Positions 1-8,333 of a DNA stretch of 64,000 nucleotides are shown one piece after another; the first letter of the stretch is position 1, and the number at the start of each line of letters is the position of its first letter. Under the pieces are notes generated by a model. That model made no database searches and was not told where the DNA came from. It worked only from the letters and a program-made list of their open reading frames with translations. Position numbers and translations under genes: made by a program. Where the stretch lies: NCBI RefSeq assembly GCF_017352195.1, contig NZ_CP071445.1, forward strand, positions 1,240,001-1,304,000. Direction: 5' to 3'. The DNA comes from Sedimentibacter sp. zth1 (GTDB lineage: Bacteria > Bacillota > Clostridia > Tissierellales > Sedimentibacteraceae).

Positions 1-279
1 TTTAAGTTCTGTTTCTCCAGTAATTTCTACATTATATAAAAATGGTTCAACAACTGTAACACTTGTATTTTTCTTTGGTATTTTTATTTCTTCATTTAAT
101 TCTATGTCAACTGTATATATAAATAGTATTTTGTCTTTTTTTCTTGCATCAATTGATTTTCTAAATATTTCAATGCTCTTTATTATATCTTCAGAAATTT
201 TCAATGTAGAAGCAATTTTTGCCTTTAGGTCTTTTTCACTATGGTCAACAGGCAATTTTATCTGTTGAATTCTAAGCAT
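1..279 (-). CDS. N-terminal fragment of a FAD-dependent oxidoreductase (COG2509-like), cut by the window edge
   Basis: The 93 N-terminal residues are visible and the gene continues past the left edge. The start is ATG at 279, preceded by an SD (GAAAGAGGTG). The fragment begins MLRIQQIKLPVDHSEKDLK and contains SIDARKKDKILFIYTVDI. From memory this resembles the conserved N-terminal domain of the NAD/FAD-utilizing dehydrogenases of COG2509, which precedes the FAD-binding Rossmann fold; that fold is outside the window. It is transcribed away from the DMT transporter gene. The family call rests only on this N-terminal domain, and the substrate is unknown. Confidence 0.55.
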   Translation of the reverse strand, partial: MLRIQQIKLPVDHSEKDLKAKIASTLKISEDIIKSIEIFRKSIDARKKDKILFIYTVDIELNEEIKIPKKNTSVTVVEPFLYNVEITGETELK

Positions 280-324
280 TTTGCACCTCTTTCAAAAAAT
301 TAATAATGTTTTTTCAACTTTACT

Positions 325-354
325 ATTATAACACAATACTTCTACTTTTACGAA
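325..354 (-). promoter_or_regulatory. Putative promoter of the FAD oxidoreductase gene
   Basis: On the minus strand TTCGTA (354-349) is separated by 18 bases from a consensus TATAAT (330-325), about 45 bases upstream of the ATG at 279. The -10 is perfect and the -35 is weak. Confidence 0.35.
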
Positions 355-394
355 TAATTTTTTTGTTTAAATAAAGCTATTTGCTATGCATTGA

Positions 395-451
395 CAATTT
401 ATCCTGTTTTTCTTCTTAAAAACAAAATGCTTTAGTAGGATATTGTTTTTT
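395..451 (+). promoter_or_regulatory. Possible terminator-like leader hairpin upstream of the DMT transporter gene
   Basis: CAATTTATCCT (395-405) can pair with AGGATATTG (437-445), with a TT bulge. An inner GTTTTT/AAAAAC pairing lies inside, and six T (446-451) follow at once. This is the shape of an intrinsic terminator 55 bases upstream of the start codon, so it could act as an attenuator. No known riboswitch class was recognised. A TTGACA at 391-396 overlaps the left arm. Confidence 0.25.
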
Positions 452-506
452 ATTAAATTTTCAATAGATGCATATAATAATAATACAAATTTCAAAGAAG
501 GTAAAT

Positions 507-1370
507 ATGAAAAATATTAAGAACAAAACTATATCAATCGTATGTATGTTAATTTCAGCTTTGTCATTTTCAATTATTCAATTTTGTGTAAAAATAACAC
601 CAAATATTTCATTAATGCAAAAAATATTTGCAAGAAATTTTTTTAGCCTTATCTTAGCTTTTTTTATACTTAAAAAAAATAAAATTTGTTTACTAGGTAA
701 AAAAGAAAATCAAAAATACCTTTTATTTAGGTCTATCTGCGGTTTATTAGGTGTAATATTATTTTTTTACGGTGCAATGATGGTTGATTTATCAGATGGT
801 GCAATATTAAATAAACTTTCTCCTTTTGTGATTATTATACTTGCTGCTATATTTTTAAAAGAAAAAATCAAAAAATTTCATATAATTGCATTTCTTTTAG
901 CTCTTATTGGCTCATATCTAGTTATAAAGCCTAAATTTGACTTTTCAATAATACCTTATACTATATTGGTGATATCAGCAATACTGTCTGGAATTGCGTT
1001 TACATCATTAAGAGCTTTAGGCGATAAAGAAAACACATATACAATAGTATTTCATTATTCATTAATTTCTGTAGTTAGTAGTATTCCATTTGCTTTTTTA
1101 AACTTAAATTTTGAGAACTATATAAATATTTTAATATTATTAGGTGTAGGTATATTTGCATGTGTTGGACAAATAGCATTGACTTATGCTTTTAAATTTG
1201 GGAAAGCATCGGAAGTTTCTATATATGACTATTCAAATATTATTTTTTCTACATTGCTAGGTTATTTTTTTCTAAATGAAACACCTGATATTTGGGACAT
1301 GATTGGTGGTTTTATAATTATACTTTCTTCCATAATAATATATATTTTCAGTAAAAAGCGAAATATTTAA
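507..1370 (+). CDS. EamA/DMT-superfamily membrane transporter
   Basis: A 287-residue integral membrane protein of the drug/metabolite transporter superfamily, with two EamA repeats of about five membrane segments each. Typical sequences are SDGAILNKLSPFVIIILAAIF in the first half (residues 90-115) and the C-terminal FLNETPDIWDMIGGFIII. The family exports or exchanges small metabolites; the substrate cannot be read from sequence. The start at 507 follows an SD (AAAGAAGG). An in-frame ATG at 468 has no SD and would place 13 extra residues over that SD. It is convergent with the Lrp regulator gene. Confidence 0.85.
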   Translation: MKNIKNKTISIVCMLISALSFSIIQFCVKITPNISLMQKIFARNFFSLILAFFILKKNKICLLGKKENQKYLLFRSICGLLGVILFFYGAMMVDLSDGAILNKLSPFVIIILAAIFLKEKIKKFHIIAFLLALIGSYLVIKPKFDFSIIPYTILVISAILSGIAFTSLRALGDKENTYTIVFHYSLISVVSSIPFAFLNLNFENYINILILLGVGIFACVGQIALTYAFKFGKASEVSIYDYSNIIFSTLLGYFFLNETPDIWDMIGGFIIILSSIIIYIFSKKRNI

Positions 1371-1371
1371 T

Positions 1372-1408
1372 CAAAAAAACTGAAACCTTATGAGAATAAA
1401 GTTTCAGT
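1372..1408 (-). terminator. Intrinsic terminator of the Lrp gene
   Basis: ACTGAAAC (1379-1386) pairs with GTTTCAGT (1401-1408). On the minus strand the stem is followed directly by six T. It lies between two convergent genes and may also stop transcripts of the transporter gene. Confidence 0.65.
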
Positions 1409-1421
1409 CTAAGTGTATAAT

Positions 1422-1850
1422 TTAAATAGGATTGTTTTCAATAGGACTTGATAATATAATGTATGTTTCAGTGTTACCGTAAGATTGAACTTTACCTACT
1501 AATTCTTCTAAATGAGCCATTTCTGTCAAATACGCTTTTAAAATCATACTATATGGTCCAGTTACATGATGGCATTCAACAATTTCCTTTGATTCCTTAG
1601 CAAATTTTAAAAATTTATCTTGTTTTTCTGGTTTAATAGCTGCATTAATAAGAGCGCATATTGGTTTTCCTACCTTACTATTGTTTATAATAGCTTTATA
1701 TCTCTCAATGATACCTGCTTCTTCTAATCTTTTAACTCTTTCTGCAACAGCAGGAGGACTTAATGAAACAGTTCTTCCCAAATCTTTCATAGATATTCTT
1801 CCATCTTTTTGTAGAATATCAACTATTCTTAAATCTGTAATATCCAAAAT
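1422..1850 (-). CDS. Lrp/AsnC-family transcriptional regulator
   Basis: A 142-residue feast/famine regulator. Residues 1-60 form the winged helix-turn-helix (LQKDGRISMKDLGRTVSLSP, then AVAERVKRLEEAGIIERY). Residues 65-140 form the RAM/AsnC ligand-binding and oligomerisation domain (VTGPYSMILKAYL). TTG at 1850 was chosen because it gives the usual LDITDLRIVDILQKDGR start and lies six bases after the SD AAGGTGGTG; a GTG at 1859 lies inside that SD. It is divergent from the carboxyltransferase gene at 2141, with 290 bases of very AT-rich DNA between. Regulation of itself or that neighbour is plausible but not shown. The effector is probably an amino acid. Confidence 0.85.
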   Translation of the reverse strand: MLDITDLRIVDILQKDGRISMKDLGRTVSLSPPAVAERVKRLEEAGIIERYKAIINNSKVGKPICALINAAIKPEKQDKFLKFAKESKEIVECHHVTGPYSMILKAYLTEMAHLEELVGKVQSYGNTETYIILSSPIENNPI

Positions 1851-2140
1851 ACTCACCACCTTATTAAATTAATTGTTTGTTTAAATATTGTTGTTTAATT
1901 TAGATTGATAATAAAAATAACTAATGTTTATTATGTACATATTAGCTATTACATGATATTATAGCTATAGTCATATTTTTTATATTATAACATAATTATA
2001 TTAGGTAAATCAAGTAATAACTTATTTATTAAAGTTCAGTTTCTGATATTTATTAGGATATAATTAATTAGATTTATTTTGTAAAAATAGTACTAATAAA
2101 ATATAAATTTATTAAATTTATAAAAGAAGGGAGTAAATTA

Positions 2141-3514
2141 ATGACAAAAGTTAGAATTACTGAAACGTCTTTACGTGATGGTCATCAATCTCTTATTGCA
2201 ACTAGATTGTCCAGCAATGAAATATTACCAATAGTAGAAGAAATGGATAAAGCCGGATTCTATTCAATGGAAGTATGGGGAGGAGCTACTTTTGACTCAT
2301 GCTTAAGATTTCTTAACGAAGACCCTTGGGAAAGACTTCGTAAAATTAGAGCTAAAACTAAAAATACTAAACTTCAAATGCTATCAAGAGGTCAAAATGT
2401 ATTAGGATACAAACACTACGCTGATGATATAGTTGAAATGTTTTTAAAAAAAGCAATATCTGAAGGTATTGATATAGTAAGAGTATTTGATGCTTTAAAT
2501 GATATTAGAAACTTAGAAAAATCAATTAATACAATAAAAAAAGAAGGTGCTCATTGTCAGTGTGCAATTTCTTATACAACTAGTCCAATACACACTAAAA
2601 AATTCTATATTGATTTAATTAAACAATTTGAATCTTGTGGTGCTGACTCTATTTGTATTAAAGATATGTCTGGTATTTTATTACCATACGATGCTTATGG
2701 GCTTATAAAAGATATCAAAAAGGTTACAAATTTACCTATTGAATTACATAATCACTGCACAAGTGGTATAGCTCAAATGACTCTTTTAAAAGCAATAGAA
2801 GCTGGTATTGATATAATAGATACAGCAATTTCTCCATTATCTTCTGGAACAAGCCAACCAGCTACTGAATCGATGGTTTATACTTTAAAGGGCACTGAAT
2901 ATGATACTGGAATTAATACAGAATGTTTAAGCAAGATAGCTGATTATTTCAAACCAATTATGAACAAATATGTTGAAAATAAACTTCTTGTTCCAAAGGT
3001 ATTGATGACAGAGCCAAAAACATTAAAATATCAGGTTCCTGGTGGAATGATGTCAAACATGATTTCTCAAATGAAGCAACTTAACGCTTCAGACAAATAT
3101 GAGGATGTTTTAGCAGAAATTCCAAGAGTAAGAGAAGATTTAGGATATCCACCGCTTGTAACTCCATTAAGCCAAATGGTTGGAACGCAAGCTGTATTCA
3201 ATGTTATATCAGGTGGAAGATACAAAATAATCCCTACTGAAATCAAAAAATATGTTCAAGGATTATACGGTAGACCAGCTGTTAAAATTTCTGATGAAAT
3301 TACTAAAAAAATTATTGGAGATGAAAAAGTTATCACTCAAAGACCAGCTGATTTATTAGAACCTGAATTTGATAAAAACAAAAAAGCGATTGGAGATTTA
3401 GCTGAATCGACAGAAGATATATTATCATACACTTTATTTCCACAAGTTGCTAAAGATTTTTTAGAAAAAAGACGTTTTGATGAATTTCAAAACTCTGAAA
3501 GAGGAACCATTTAA
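2141..3514 (+). CDS. Biotin-dependent carboxyltransferase (oxaloacetate decarboxylase alpha / pyruvate carboxylase subunit B type)
   Basis: 457 residues. Residues 1-300 form the HMGL-like TIM barrel of pyruvate/oxaloacetate carboxyltransferases, and the rest the conserved carrier domain. Seen: TSLRDGHQS (residues 9-17), the lysine in CIKDMSG (about 175), the metal-binding LHNHCT (about 205), and SGTSQPATES. The family moves CO2 between biotin and a 2-oxoacid such as pyruvate/oxaloacetate. No C-terminal biotinyl (AMKM) domain is present, so a separate carrier protein is needed; none was seen in this window. The gene stands alone with an SD AAGGGAG and its own terminator. Methylmalonyl-CoA 5S transcarboxylase is a possible alternative function. 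Confidence 0.85.
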   Translation: MTKVRITETSLRDGHQSLIATRLSSNEILPIVEEMDKAGFYSMEVWGGATFDSCLRFLNEDPWERLRKIRAKTKNTKLQMLSRGQNVLGYKHYADDIVEMFLKKAISEGIDIVRVFDALNDIRNLEKSINTIKKEGAHCQCAISYTTSPIHTKKFYIDLIKQFESCGADSICIKDMSGILLPYDAYGLIKDIKKVTNLPIELHNHCTSGIAQMTLLKAIEAGIDIIDTAISPLSSGTSQPATESMVYTLKGTEYDTGINTECLSKIADYFKPIMNKYVENKLLVPKVLMTEPKTLKYQVPGGMMSNMISQMKQLNASDKYEDVLAEIPRVREDLGYPPLVTPLSQMVGTQAVFNVISGGRYKIIPTEIKKYVQGLYGRPAVKISDEITKKIIGDEKVITQRPADLLEPEFDKNKKAIGDLAESTEDILSYTLFPQVAKDFLEKRRFDEFQNSERGTI

Positions 3515-3536
3515 TTTTTATTTAATCGAATTGTGG

Positions 3537-3570
3537 ACTGCATAAACAAATTTGTTTGTGCAGTTTTTTT
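3537..3570 (+). terminator. Intrinsic terminator after the carboxyltransferase gene
   Basis: A 14-bp stem, ACTGCATAAACAAA (3537-3550) with TTTGTTTGTGCAGT (3551-3564), containing one G-T pair, followed by a run of T. Confidence 0.8.
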
Positions 3571-3670
3571 ATGCAATAAAGCAAACTATCTTACTAAAAG
3601 AAAAAATATATCTATTGTTCACTATATTTTTCTTCTATATTTACTTTTAGTTTTTTTATTTTATCTTTTA

Positions 3671-3702
3671 TTGACATTTAAAATGTATTTAGATAATATA
3701 AT
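3671..3702 (+). promoter_or_regulatory. Putative promoter of pruA
   Basis: A consensus TTGACA (3671-3676) is followed by TAATAT at 17 bases (3694-3699), overlapping TATAAT at 20 bases (3697-3702). It lies about 70 bases before the pruA start and after the preceding terminator. Confidence 0.5.
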
Positions 3703-3771
3703 ATCATATCGAAGTTAAAAGGCTTTTAATAAATGCTTTTTAAACAAAAACTAATTAAAATAGGAGGATAT

Positions 3772-5397
3772 ATGAACAACGGAATATTTACTATTAATGA
3801 TTTTAAAAACGAACCAATATTAAATTACAGTATTGGAAGCAAAGAAAGAAAAGAATTAGAGACAAAATTAATGGAACTAAAAAATAATAATATAGAAATC
3901 CCACTTATTATAGGTGGTAAAGAAATAAAAACAAATAACACAAAAAAATGCATAATACCTTATGACAAAAATAAAAGTATCGGCTTTTACCATATTGCAG
4001 GAGAAAAAGAGATAAATATGGCTATAGAAGCAGCAATGGAAGCTAAAGAAAAATGGCAAAACATGAACTATGATAGAAGAATGCTAGTATTTTTGAAAGC
4101 TGCTAAGCTAGCATCTACAACTTGGAGAGCTACACTAAATGCTGCAACTATGTTATGTCAAAGCAAAACCTTTTATCAAGCTGAAATTGATTCAGCATGT
4201 GAATTAATTGATTTTTTCAATGCTAATTGCAAAGCACTTTGTGACATATATAAAATGCAACCTATGAATGGAGTTGACAGTGTAAATAGAGTTGATTATA
4301 GACCTTTAGACGGATTTGTATATGCAATTACACCTTTTAACTTTACTGCAATTGCATCAAACCTAATATCAGCACCAGCAATGGCTGGAAACACAGTTGT
4401 ATGGAAACCTGCATCTTCTGCTGTTTATTCAGCATATGTTGTACTAAAACTATTACAAGCAGCTGGCCTACCAGATGGAGTAATCAATTTTATACCTGGA
4501 AATGCCAGTGAAATAAGCAATATAGTTATGGAAAATGAAAATCTTGCTGGAGTACATTTTACTGGATCAACAAATGTTTTTAACTCAATGTGGACAGCTG
4601 TTGGTAAAAATATATCTACATACAAAAGCTACCCTCGTTTAGTAGGGGAAACTGGTGGAAAGAACTTCTGTATGGTTCATAATACTGCTGATATTGATAC
4701 AGTAGTTGCTGCGCTTATAAGAGGTTCATTTGAGTACCAAGGACAAAAATGCTCTGCAACCTCAAGAGCATATATTCCTGAAAGCATGTGGACTAAAATA
4801 AAAGAAAAGCTTATATCTGAAATTTCTACAATAAAAATGGGAGATGCAGAAACAAGAGAGAATTTAATGTCAGCAGTTATTGATGAGAAATCATATAAAA
4901 AAATAAAAACATATATAGAGTATACAAAAAATTCAAGTGAAGCTGAAATCATATGTGGTGGAAAGTATGATGACTCTATAGGATTTTTTGTCGAACCAAC
5001 TGTTATAGTTACAACTAATCCCTATTTTAAAACAATGATAGAAGAAATTTTCGGACCAGTATTAACGATTTTTGTTTATGATGATAACAGTTTTTATGAA
5101 ACTTTAGATAATTGTGCAAAATCAAGTAAATATGCTTTAACAGGTTCAATTATATCAAATGACAAAAACGTATTAAATAATGCAGAAGATATTTTACAAT
5201 TTTCTGCAGGCAATTTATATATTAATGATAAAAGTACAGGCTCAGTTGTAGGTCAAAATCCATTTGGTGGTTCAAAAGCATCTGGTACAAATGATAAAGC
5301 AGGAAGTATTATAAACATGCTTAAATGGGTAAGTCCTCGTAGTATAAAAGAAACTTTTACACCTACATCAAATTATAGATATCAAAATATGTTATAA
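3772..5397 (+). CDS. pruA: L-glutamate gamma-semialdehyde (1-pyrroline-5-carboxylate) dehydrogenase
   Basis: 541-residue NAD(P)-dependent aldehyde dehydrogenase that oxidises glutamate 5-semialdehyde to glutamate, the last step of proline and ornithine breakdown. Seen: the nucleotide-binding YAITPFNFTAIASNL (about residue 180), the general-base glutamate in LVGETGGKNF (about 290), and the catalytic cysteine in FEYQGQKCSATSRAY (about 325). The C-terminal QNPFGGSKASGTNDKAG is typical of the RocA/PruA group. The start at 3772 has a perfect AGGAGG; an upstream in-frame ATG at 3733 lacks an SD. It has its own promoter and terminator, with no proline dehydrogenase beside it. Like the hut genes, it would feed the glutamate pool. 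Confidence 0.9.
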   Translation: MNNGIFTINDFKNEPILNYSIGSKERKELETKLMELKNNNIEIPLIIGGKEIKTNNTKKCIIPYDKNKSIGFYHIAGEKEINMAIEAAMEAKEKWQNMNYDRRMLVFLKAAKLASTTWRATLNAATMLCQSKTFYQAEIDSACELIDFFNANCKALCDIYKMQPMNGVDSVNRVDYRPLDGFVYAITPFNFTAIASNLISAPAMAGNTVVWKPASSAVYSAYVVLKLLQAAGLPDGVINFIPGNASEISNIVMENENLAGVHFTGSTNVFNSMWTAVGKNISTYKSYPRLVGETGGKNFCMVHNTADIDTVVAALIRGSFEYQGQKCSATSRAYIPESMWTKIKEKLISEISTIKMGDAETRENLMSAVIDEKSYKKIKTYIEYTKNSSEAEIICGGKYDDSIGFFVEPTVIVTTNPYFKTMIEEIFGPVLTIFVYDDNSFYETLDNCAKSSKYALTGSIISNDKNVLNNAEDILQFSAGNLYINDKSTGSVVGQNPFGGSKASGTNDKAGSIINMLKWVSPRSIKETFTPTSNYRYQNML

Positions 5398-5410
5398 AAT
5401 ATATAATAAA

Positions 5411-5446
5411 CAGTCGTATCATAAAAAATAATGATACGACTGTTTT
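5411..5446. terminator. Bidirectional terminator between pruA and pepD
   Basis: A perfect 12-bp stem, CAGTCGTATCAT (5411-5422) and ATGATACGACTG (5431-5442), with T-rich flanks on both sides, between two convergent genes. Confidence 0.8.
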
Positions 5447-5463
5447 AGTTTTAATAATATTTA

Positions 5464-6906
5464 TTATTTTATTCTTTTTAATATTTCACATAAGTAATTA
5501 AAAGTACGTTCAACAGATCCAATATCTAAATGTTCATTTGGTGAATGAATATCTTCCATATTTGGTCCCATAGATATAGCATCAACCAATGATTTGCATT
5601 TTTTAAGTAAATAACCACATTCAAGTCCAGCGTGTATTGCTACTACTTCTGCATCCTTGCCTGTAAATTCTTTGTATGTTTCAGCACATATATCTCTTAT
5701 CTCTGATTCTTTAGCATATTCCCAACCTGGATAAAAATCTCCTGCAGCATATTCAACATTTAAATATTTTGCTAATTGTCTCATAGAAGGTTCAAAACTA
5801 TCTGTCAATAAAGACATAACAGAACTTCTAGGATGACAATTGATACTAACATAATTATCATCAGTTGTTACAATACCTAAGTTATTAGATGATATAACTA
5901 AATCTATAACTGTACTCTTAGACAACACTCCTATTGGAACTATGTTAATACAAGCTATAATTTTCTCAGCAACTTTTTTTGATAAAACTTGTTTTTCATC
6001 TTTTGTATTTTCAACAGTTATAACTACATTTGCATCACTGAATGTATATTCATTTTTAATAATTTTATCCCATTTGTCAACTTTTTGTTTCAATGAATCT
6101 ATATTATTAGTTTTTACAACAGCTTTTGCTTCTCTAGGTATAGCATTAGGTTTAGAACCACCATTGAAGCTAACAAGTTCAATTTCATCTAATAAATCAA
6201 ATAGTACTCTTGCTAATATTTTATTTGAGTTTCCTTTTTCTTTATCAGCATCTCCACCAGAGTGTCCACCTGCTAACCCACTAACTTTAATTAAACATGT
6301 ATTACTTAATTTTGATTCTACCTTTTCTGATGGTACTTTAAATTCTATATCAGCCCCACCAGCGCATCCTGCAGTTAGAATACCTTCTTCCTCACTATCA
6401 AGGTTAATAAGATGTTTTGCTTTTATCATATCACCATCTAGCCTTTGAACACCTGTCATGCCCATTTCTTCATCAACAGTTATAAGTGCTTCTAATGCTG
6501 GGTGTTGTATTTCATCTGAATCAAATATAGCAAATATCATAGCAACAGCAATTCCATTATCTGCACCAAGTGTTGTTTCTGTAGCATATATTTGATTATC
6601 GATAATTCTTAATTTTAGTGGATCTTTAGAAAAATCATGGTTTATGCCTTCATTCTTTTCACAAACCATATCCATATGACCTTGTAACAAAATCATAGGA
6701 GCATTTTCGTATCCTTTAGTTGCAGGTTTTCTGATTATTAAATTTAAAGCTTTATCCTGAATAACTTCCCAGCCTTTATTTTTACATAAATTAAATAAAT
6801 AATCTGATATTTGTTTTTCATGTTTTGAACCATGAGGTATTTTAGTTAATTCTTCAAAATAATAAAATACTTTTTCTGGCTTTAATCCTTCTAATACATT
6901 TTTCAT
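5464..6906 (-). CDS. pepD: Aminoacyl-histidine dipeptidase (M20 family, beta-alanyl-His/Xaa-His)
   Basis: 480-residue cytosolic zinc peptidase of the M20 PepD group, which cleaves dipeptides such as Xaa-His. Metal-site motifs in order are LLQGHMDMV (His, about residue 76), TTLGADNGIA (bridging Asp), DEEMGMTG (general base and metal Glu), NLDSEEEG, and a C-terminal DIHSPNEHLDI (His). A dimerisation domain lies between them (SGLAGGHSGGDADKEKGNSN). The length matches the family. The start has an SD (AAGGAG). Release of free histidine would suit an organism carrying the hut genes at 44-50 kb, but that link is inference. Confidence 0.92.
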   Translation of the reverse strand: MKNVLEGLKPEKVFYYFEELTKIPHGSKHEKQISDYLFNLCKNKGWEVIQDKALNLIIRKPATKGYENAPMILLQGHMDMVCEKNEGINHDFSKDPLKLRIIDNQIYATETTLGADNGIAVAMIFAIFDSDEIQHPALEALITVDEEMGMTGVQRLDGDMIKAKHLINLDSEEEGILTAGCAGGADIEFKVPSEKVESKLSNTCLIKVSGLAGGHSGGDADKEKGNSNKILARVLFDLLDEIELVSFNGGSKPNAIPREAKAVVKTNNIDSLKQKVDKWDKIIKNEYTFSDANVVITVENTKDEKQVLSKKVAEKIIACINIVPIGVLSKSTVIDLVISSNNLGIVTTDDNYVSINCHPRSSVMSLLTDSFEPSMRQLAKYLNVEYAAGDFYPGWEYAKESEIRDICAETYKEFTGKDAEVVAIHAGLECGYLLKKCKSLVDAISMGPNMEDIHSPNEHLDIGSVERTFNYLCEILKRIK

Positions 6907-6961
6907 AGTGAATCTCCTTTACTTTTATGCTAATTTAGCATGTTGTTTAATGAAATTTATT

Positions 6962-7474
6962 TTATTCAATTCTTCCAATTCTATTAAATGGGAAAAATCT
7001 AAACACAGCTCTTCCTCTAACTTCACTTTTATTTATAAAAGGTTCATTCCAATATCTTGCATCTTTTGAAACAGGTCTATTATCACCTAAAAAGAAAAAA
7101 CAATCTTCAGGAATAATAAATGTTTGTTCTCTACAAGGCGTTGTTGTTGGAACAGCATATGGTTCATAAAGCTTAACATCGTTAATGTAAACATCACCAT
7201 TAGATTTTATATCTACTTTTTCTCCAGGTAATCCAATAAGTCTTTTTACCAATAACTTATCTAATTCCTTCGATTTAAATACCAATATGTCTTCTCTTTC
7301 AACACTATCTACGTCCATAATTTTATTTACATACAACCTATCCTTTGGCATAATCGTTGAAATCATTGAACCAGTAGGCACTGTTACAAGTTGGAAAACA
7401 AATGCATTTAGTAGCAATACAATAACTAATGCAATTAATGCCGGTACCACCCACTCTTTTACAAAATACTTCAT
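6962..7474 (-). CDS. lepB: Type I signal peptidase
   Basis: 170 residues. One membrane segment (about 9-31) anchors it, with the catalytic domain outside. The catalytic Ser36 lies in VPTGSM and Lys77 in VKRLIGLPGE; the conserved box LGDNRPVSKDARYW follows. It cleaves signal peptides from exported pre-proteins. Its length is typical of Gram-positive SipS-type enzymes. The start has an SD (GGGGAG) nine bases upstream. It lies 55 bases downstream of nothing co-directional and 55 bases upstream of pepD, so pepD may be read through from it. Confidence 0.93.
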   Translation of the reverse strand: MKYFVKEWVVPALIALVIVLLLNAFVFQLVTVPTGSMISTIMPKDRLYVNKIMDVDSVEREDILVFKSKELDKLLVKRLIGLPGEKVDIKSNGDVYINDVKLYEPYAVPTTTPCREQTFIIPEDCFFFLGDNRPVSKDARYWNEPFINKSEVRGRAVFRFFPFNRIGRIE

Positions 7475-7704
7475 GTAATTTTACTCCCCTATTTATTTTT
7501 ATGTAACTATTAATTTTGCAACTTCTGCCTATTAAAATATTTCTTATAAAAATATTAGACTTAATCATATATAGATATTTTACTTTGTATAATAATTTAA
7601 AGTCAAATTAATTTGTTCCAATTATAGCTACTACTTCTATTATAAAGGATTTATAACTTTTTACAATATTAAATTTGAAATAAAATATAATTTATATTAA
7701 TAGA

Positions 7705-7729
7705 CTGTTATACAATTATAGTATAACAG
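7705..7729 (-). terminator. Putative terminator of the 96-residue unknown gene
   Basis: CTGTTATAC (7705-7713) pairs with GTATAACAG (7721-7729), ten bases after the stop codon on the minus strand. The U-tract is poor. Confidence 0.45.
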
Positions 7730-7738
7730 CCTAATCCA

Positions 7739-8029
7739 TTACAAATATTGTCTAATATCAATTGAAAGTTTTTCTTCTATTGAGCATAACTTTTTAGCAA
7801 TATTTTTTACCTTTTCTTCCGCTGCTTTGTATTTATTTAAATATTTATTTAATGATTTAACTCCCATATTGCAACCATCTGTAATTAAATCAGCTACTGT
7901 TGAATCAGATTCATGCAATGAGCATGAAATATTAGTTTTCATCCATGACATACTTTTTGCTATAACACTTGGTTCTTTGTCTTCATCATGATAATCATTT
8001 AAAATCTCATGAGTATCATCATTAATCAT
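7739..8029 (-). CDS. Hypothetical small helical protein
   Basis: 96 residues, family not recognised. The first 22 residues are acidic (INDDTHEILNDYHDEDKE). The rest looks all-helical, with SWMKTNISCSLHESDSTVADLITDGCN followed by a Lys/Glu-rich segment (YKAAEEKVKNIAKKLCSIEE) that could be a short coiled coil. No signal peptide or membrane segment. ATG at 8029 was chosen because TGGAG lies seven bases before it; an in-frame ATG at 8065 has no SD. Single gene with its own hairpin. Confidence 0.6.
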   Translation of the reverse strand: MINDDTHEILNDYHDEDKEPSVIAKSMSWMKTNISCSLHESDSTVADLITDGCNMGVKSLNKYLNKYKAAEEKVKNIAKKLCSIEEKLSIDIRQYL

Positions 8030-8151
8030 AATATTCTCCATTTCATTTTTTATTATATTTTGCATTTCTAAAAAATATATGCGTTTTAATCTTTCTTAAT
8101 ATGAATATTATTTTTAATATCGGTGATAATATTAGTACGGTGGTGATTATC

Positions 8152-8277
8152 ATGAAGACAAAACAAAAAGCTGATATAAATCTTTATCCTCATTTTCTAA
8201 AGGATAGTAAAGTTTATATACCTTCAGAACAAGAAGTTTTAGATGAGAAAAAAGAAGTTGACGCGAACCAAAAATAA
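8152..8277 (+). CDS. 41-residue small protein, DUF3787-like
   Basis: A short reading frame starting MKTKQKADINLYPHF and ending VYIPSEQEVLDEKKEVDANQ-K, with an SD (GGTGGTGA) nine bases upstream and a strong terminator right after the stop. The C-terminal pattern V-x-I-P-[SD]-E-x-E-V-x(2,3)-K-x-V-D-x-N-x-K is as I remember the short clostridial DUF3787 proteins; this needs a profile search. Charged and soluble, with no known function. It is divergent from the 96-residue gene. Confidence 0.6.
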   Translation: MKTKQKADINLYPHFLKDSKVYIPSEQEVLDEKKEVDANQK

Positions 8278-8292
8278 TTTCCACTAAACATC

Positions 8293-8332
8293 AAAGGTAA
8301 CTGTTATAGAAATTAACAGTTACCTTTTCTAT
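8293..8332. terminator. Bidirectional terminator between the DUF3787-like and MATE genes
   Basis: A perfect 14-bp stem, AAAGGTAACTGTTA (8293-8306) with TAACAGTTACCTTT (8314-8327), then TCTATTTT. Confidence 0.8.
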
Positions 8333-8333
8333 T

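Noticed and set aside
5942-6448. 168-codon plus-strand frame inside pepD
   Set aside because: Lies entirely opposite a clear M20 peptidase; Ser/Phe/Leu-rich translation typical of antisense frames; no SD.
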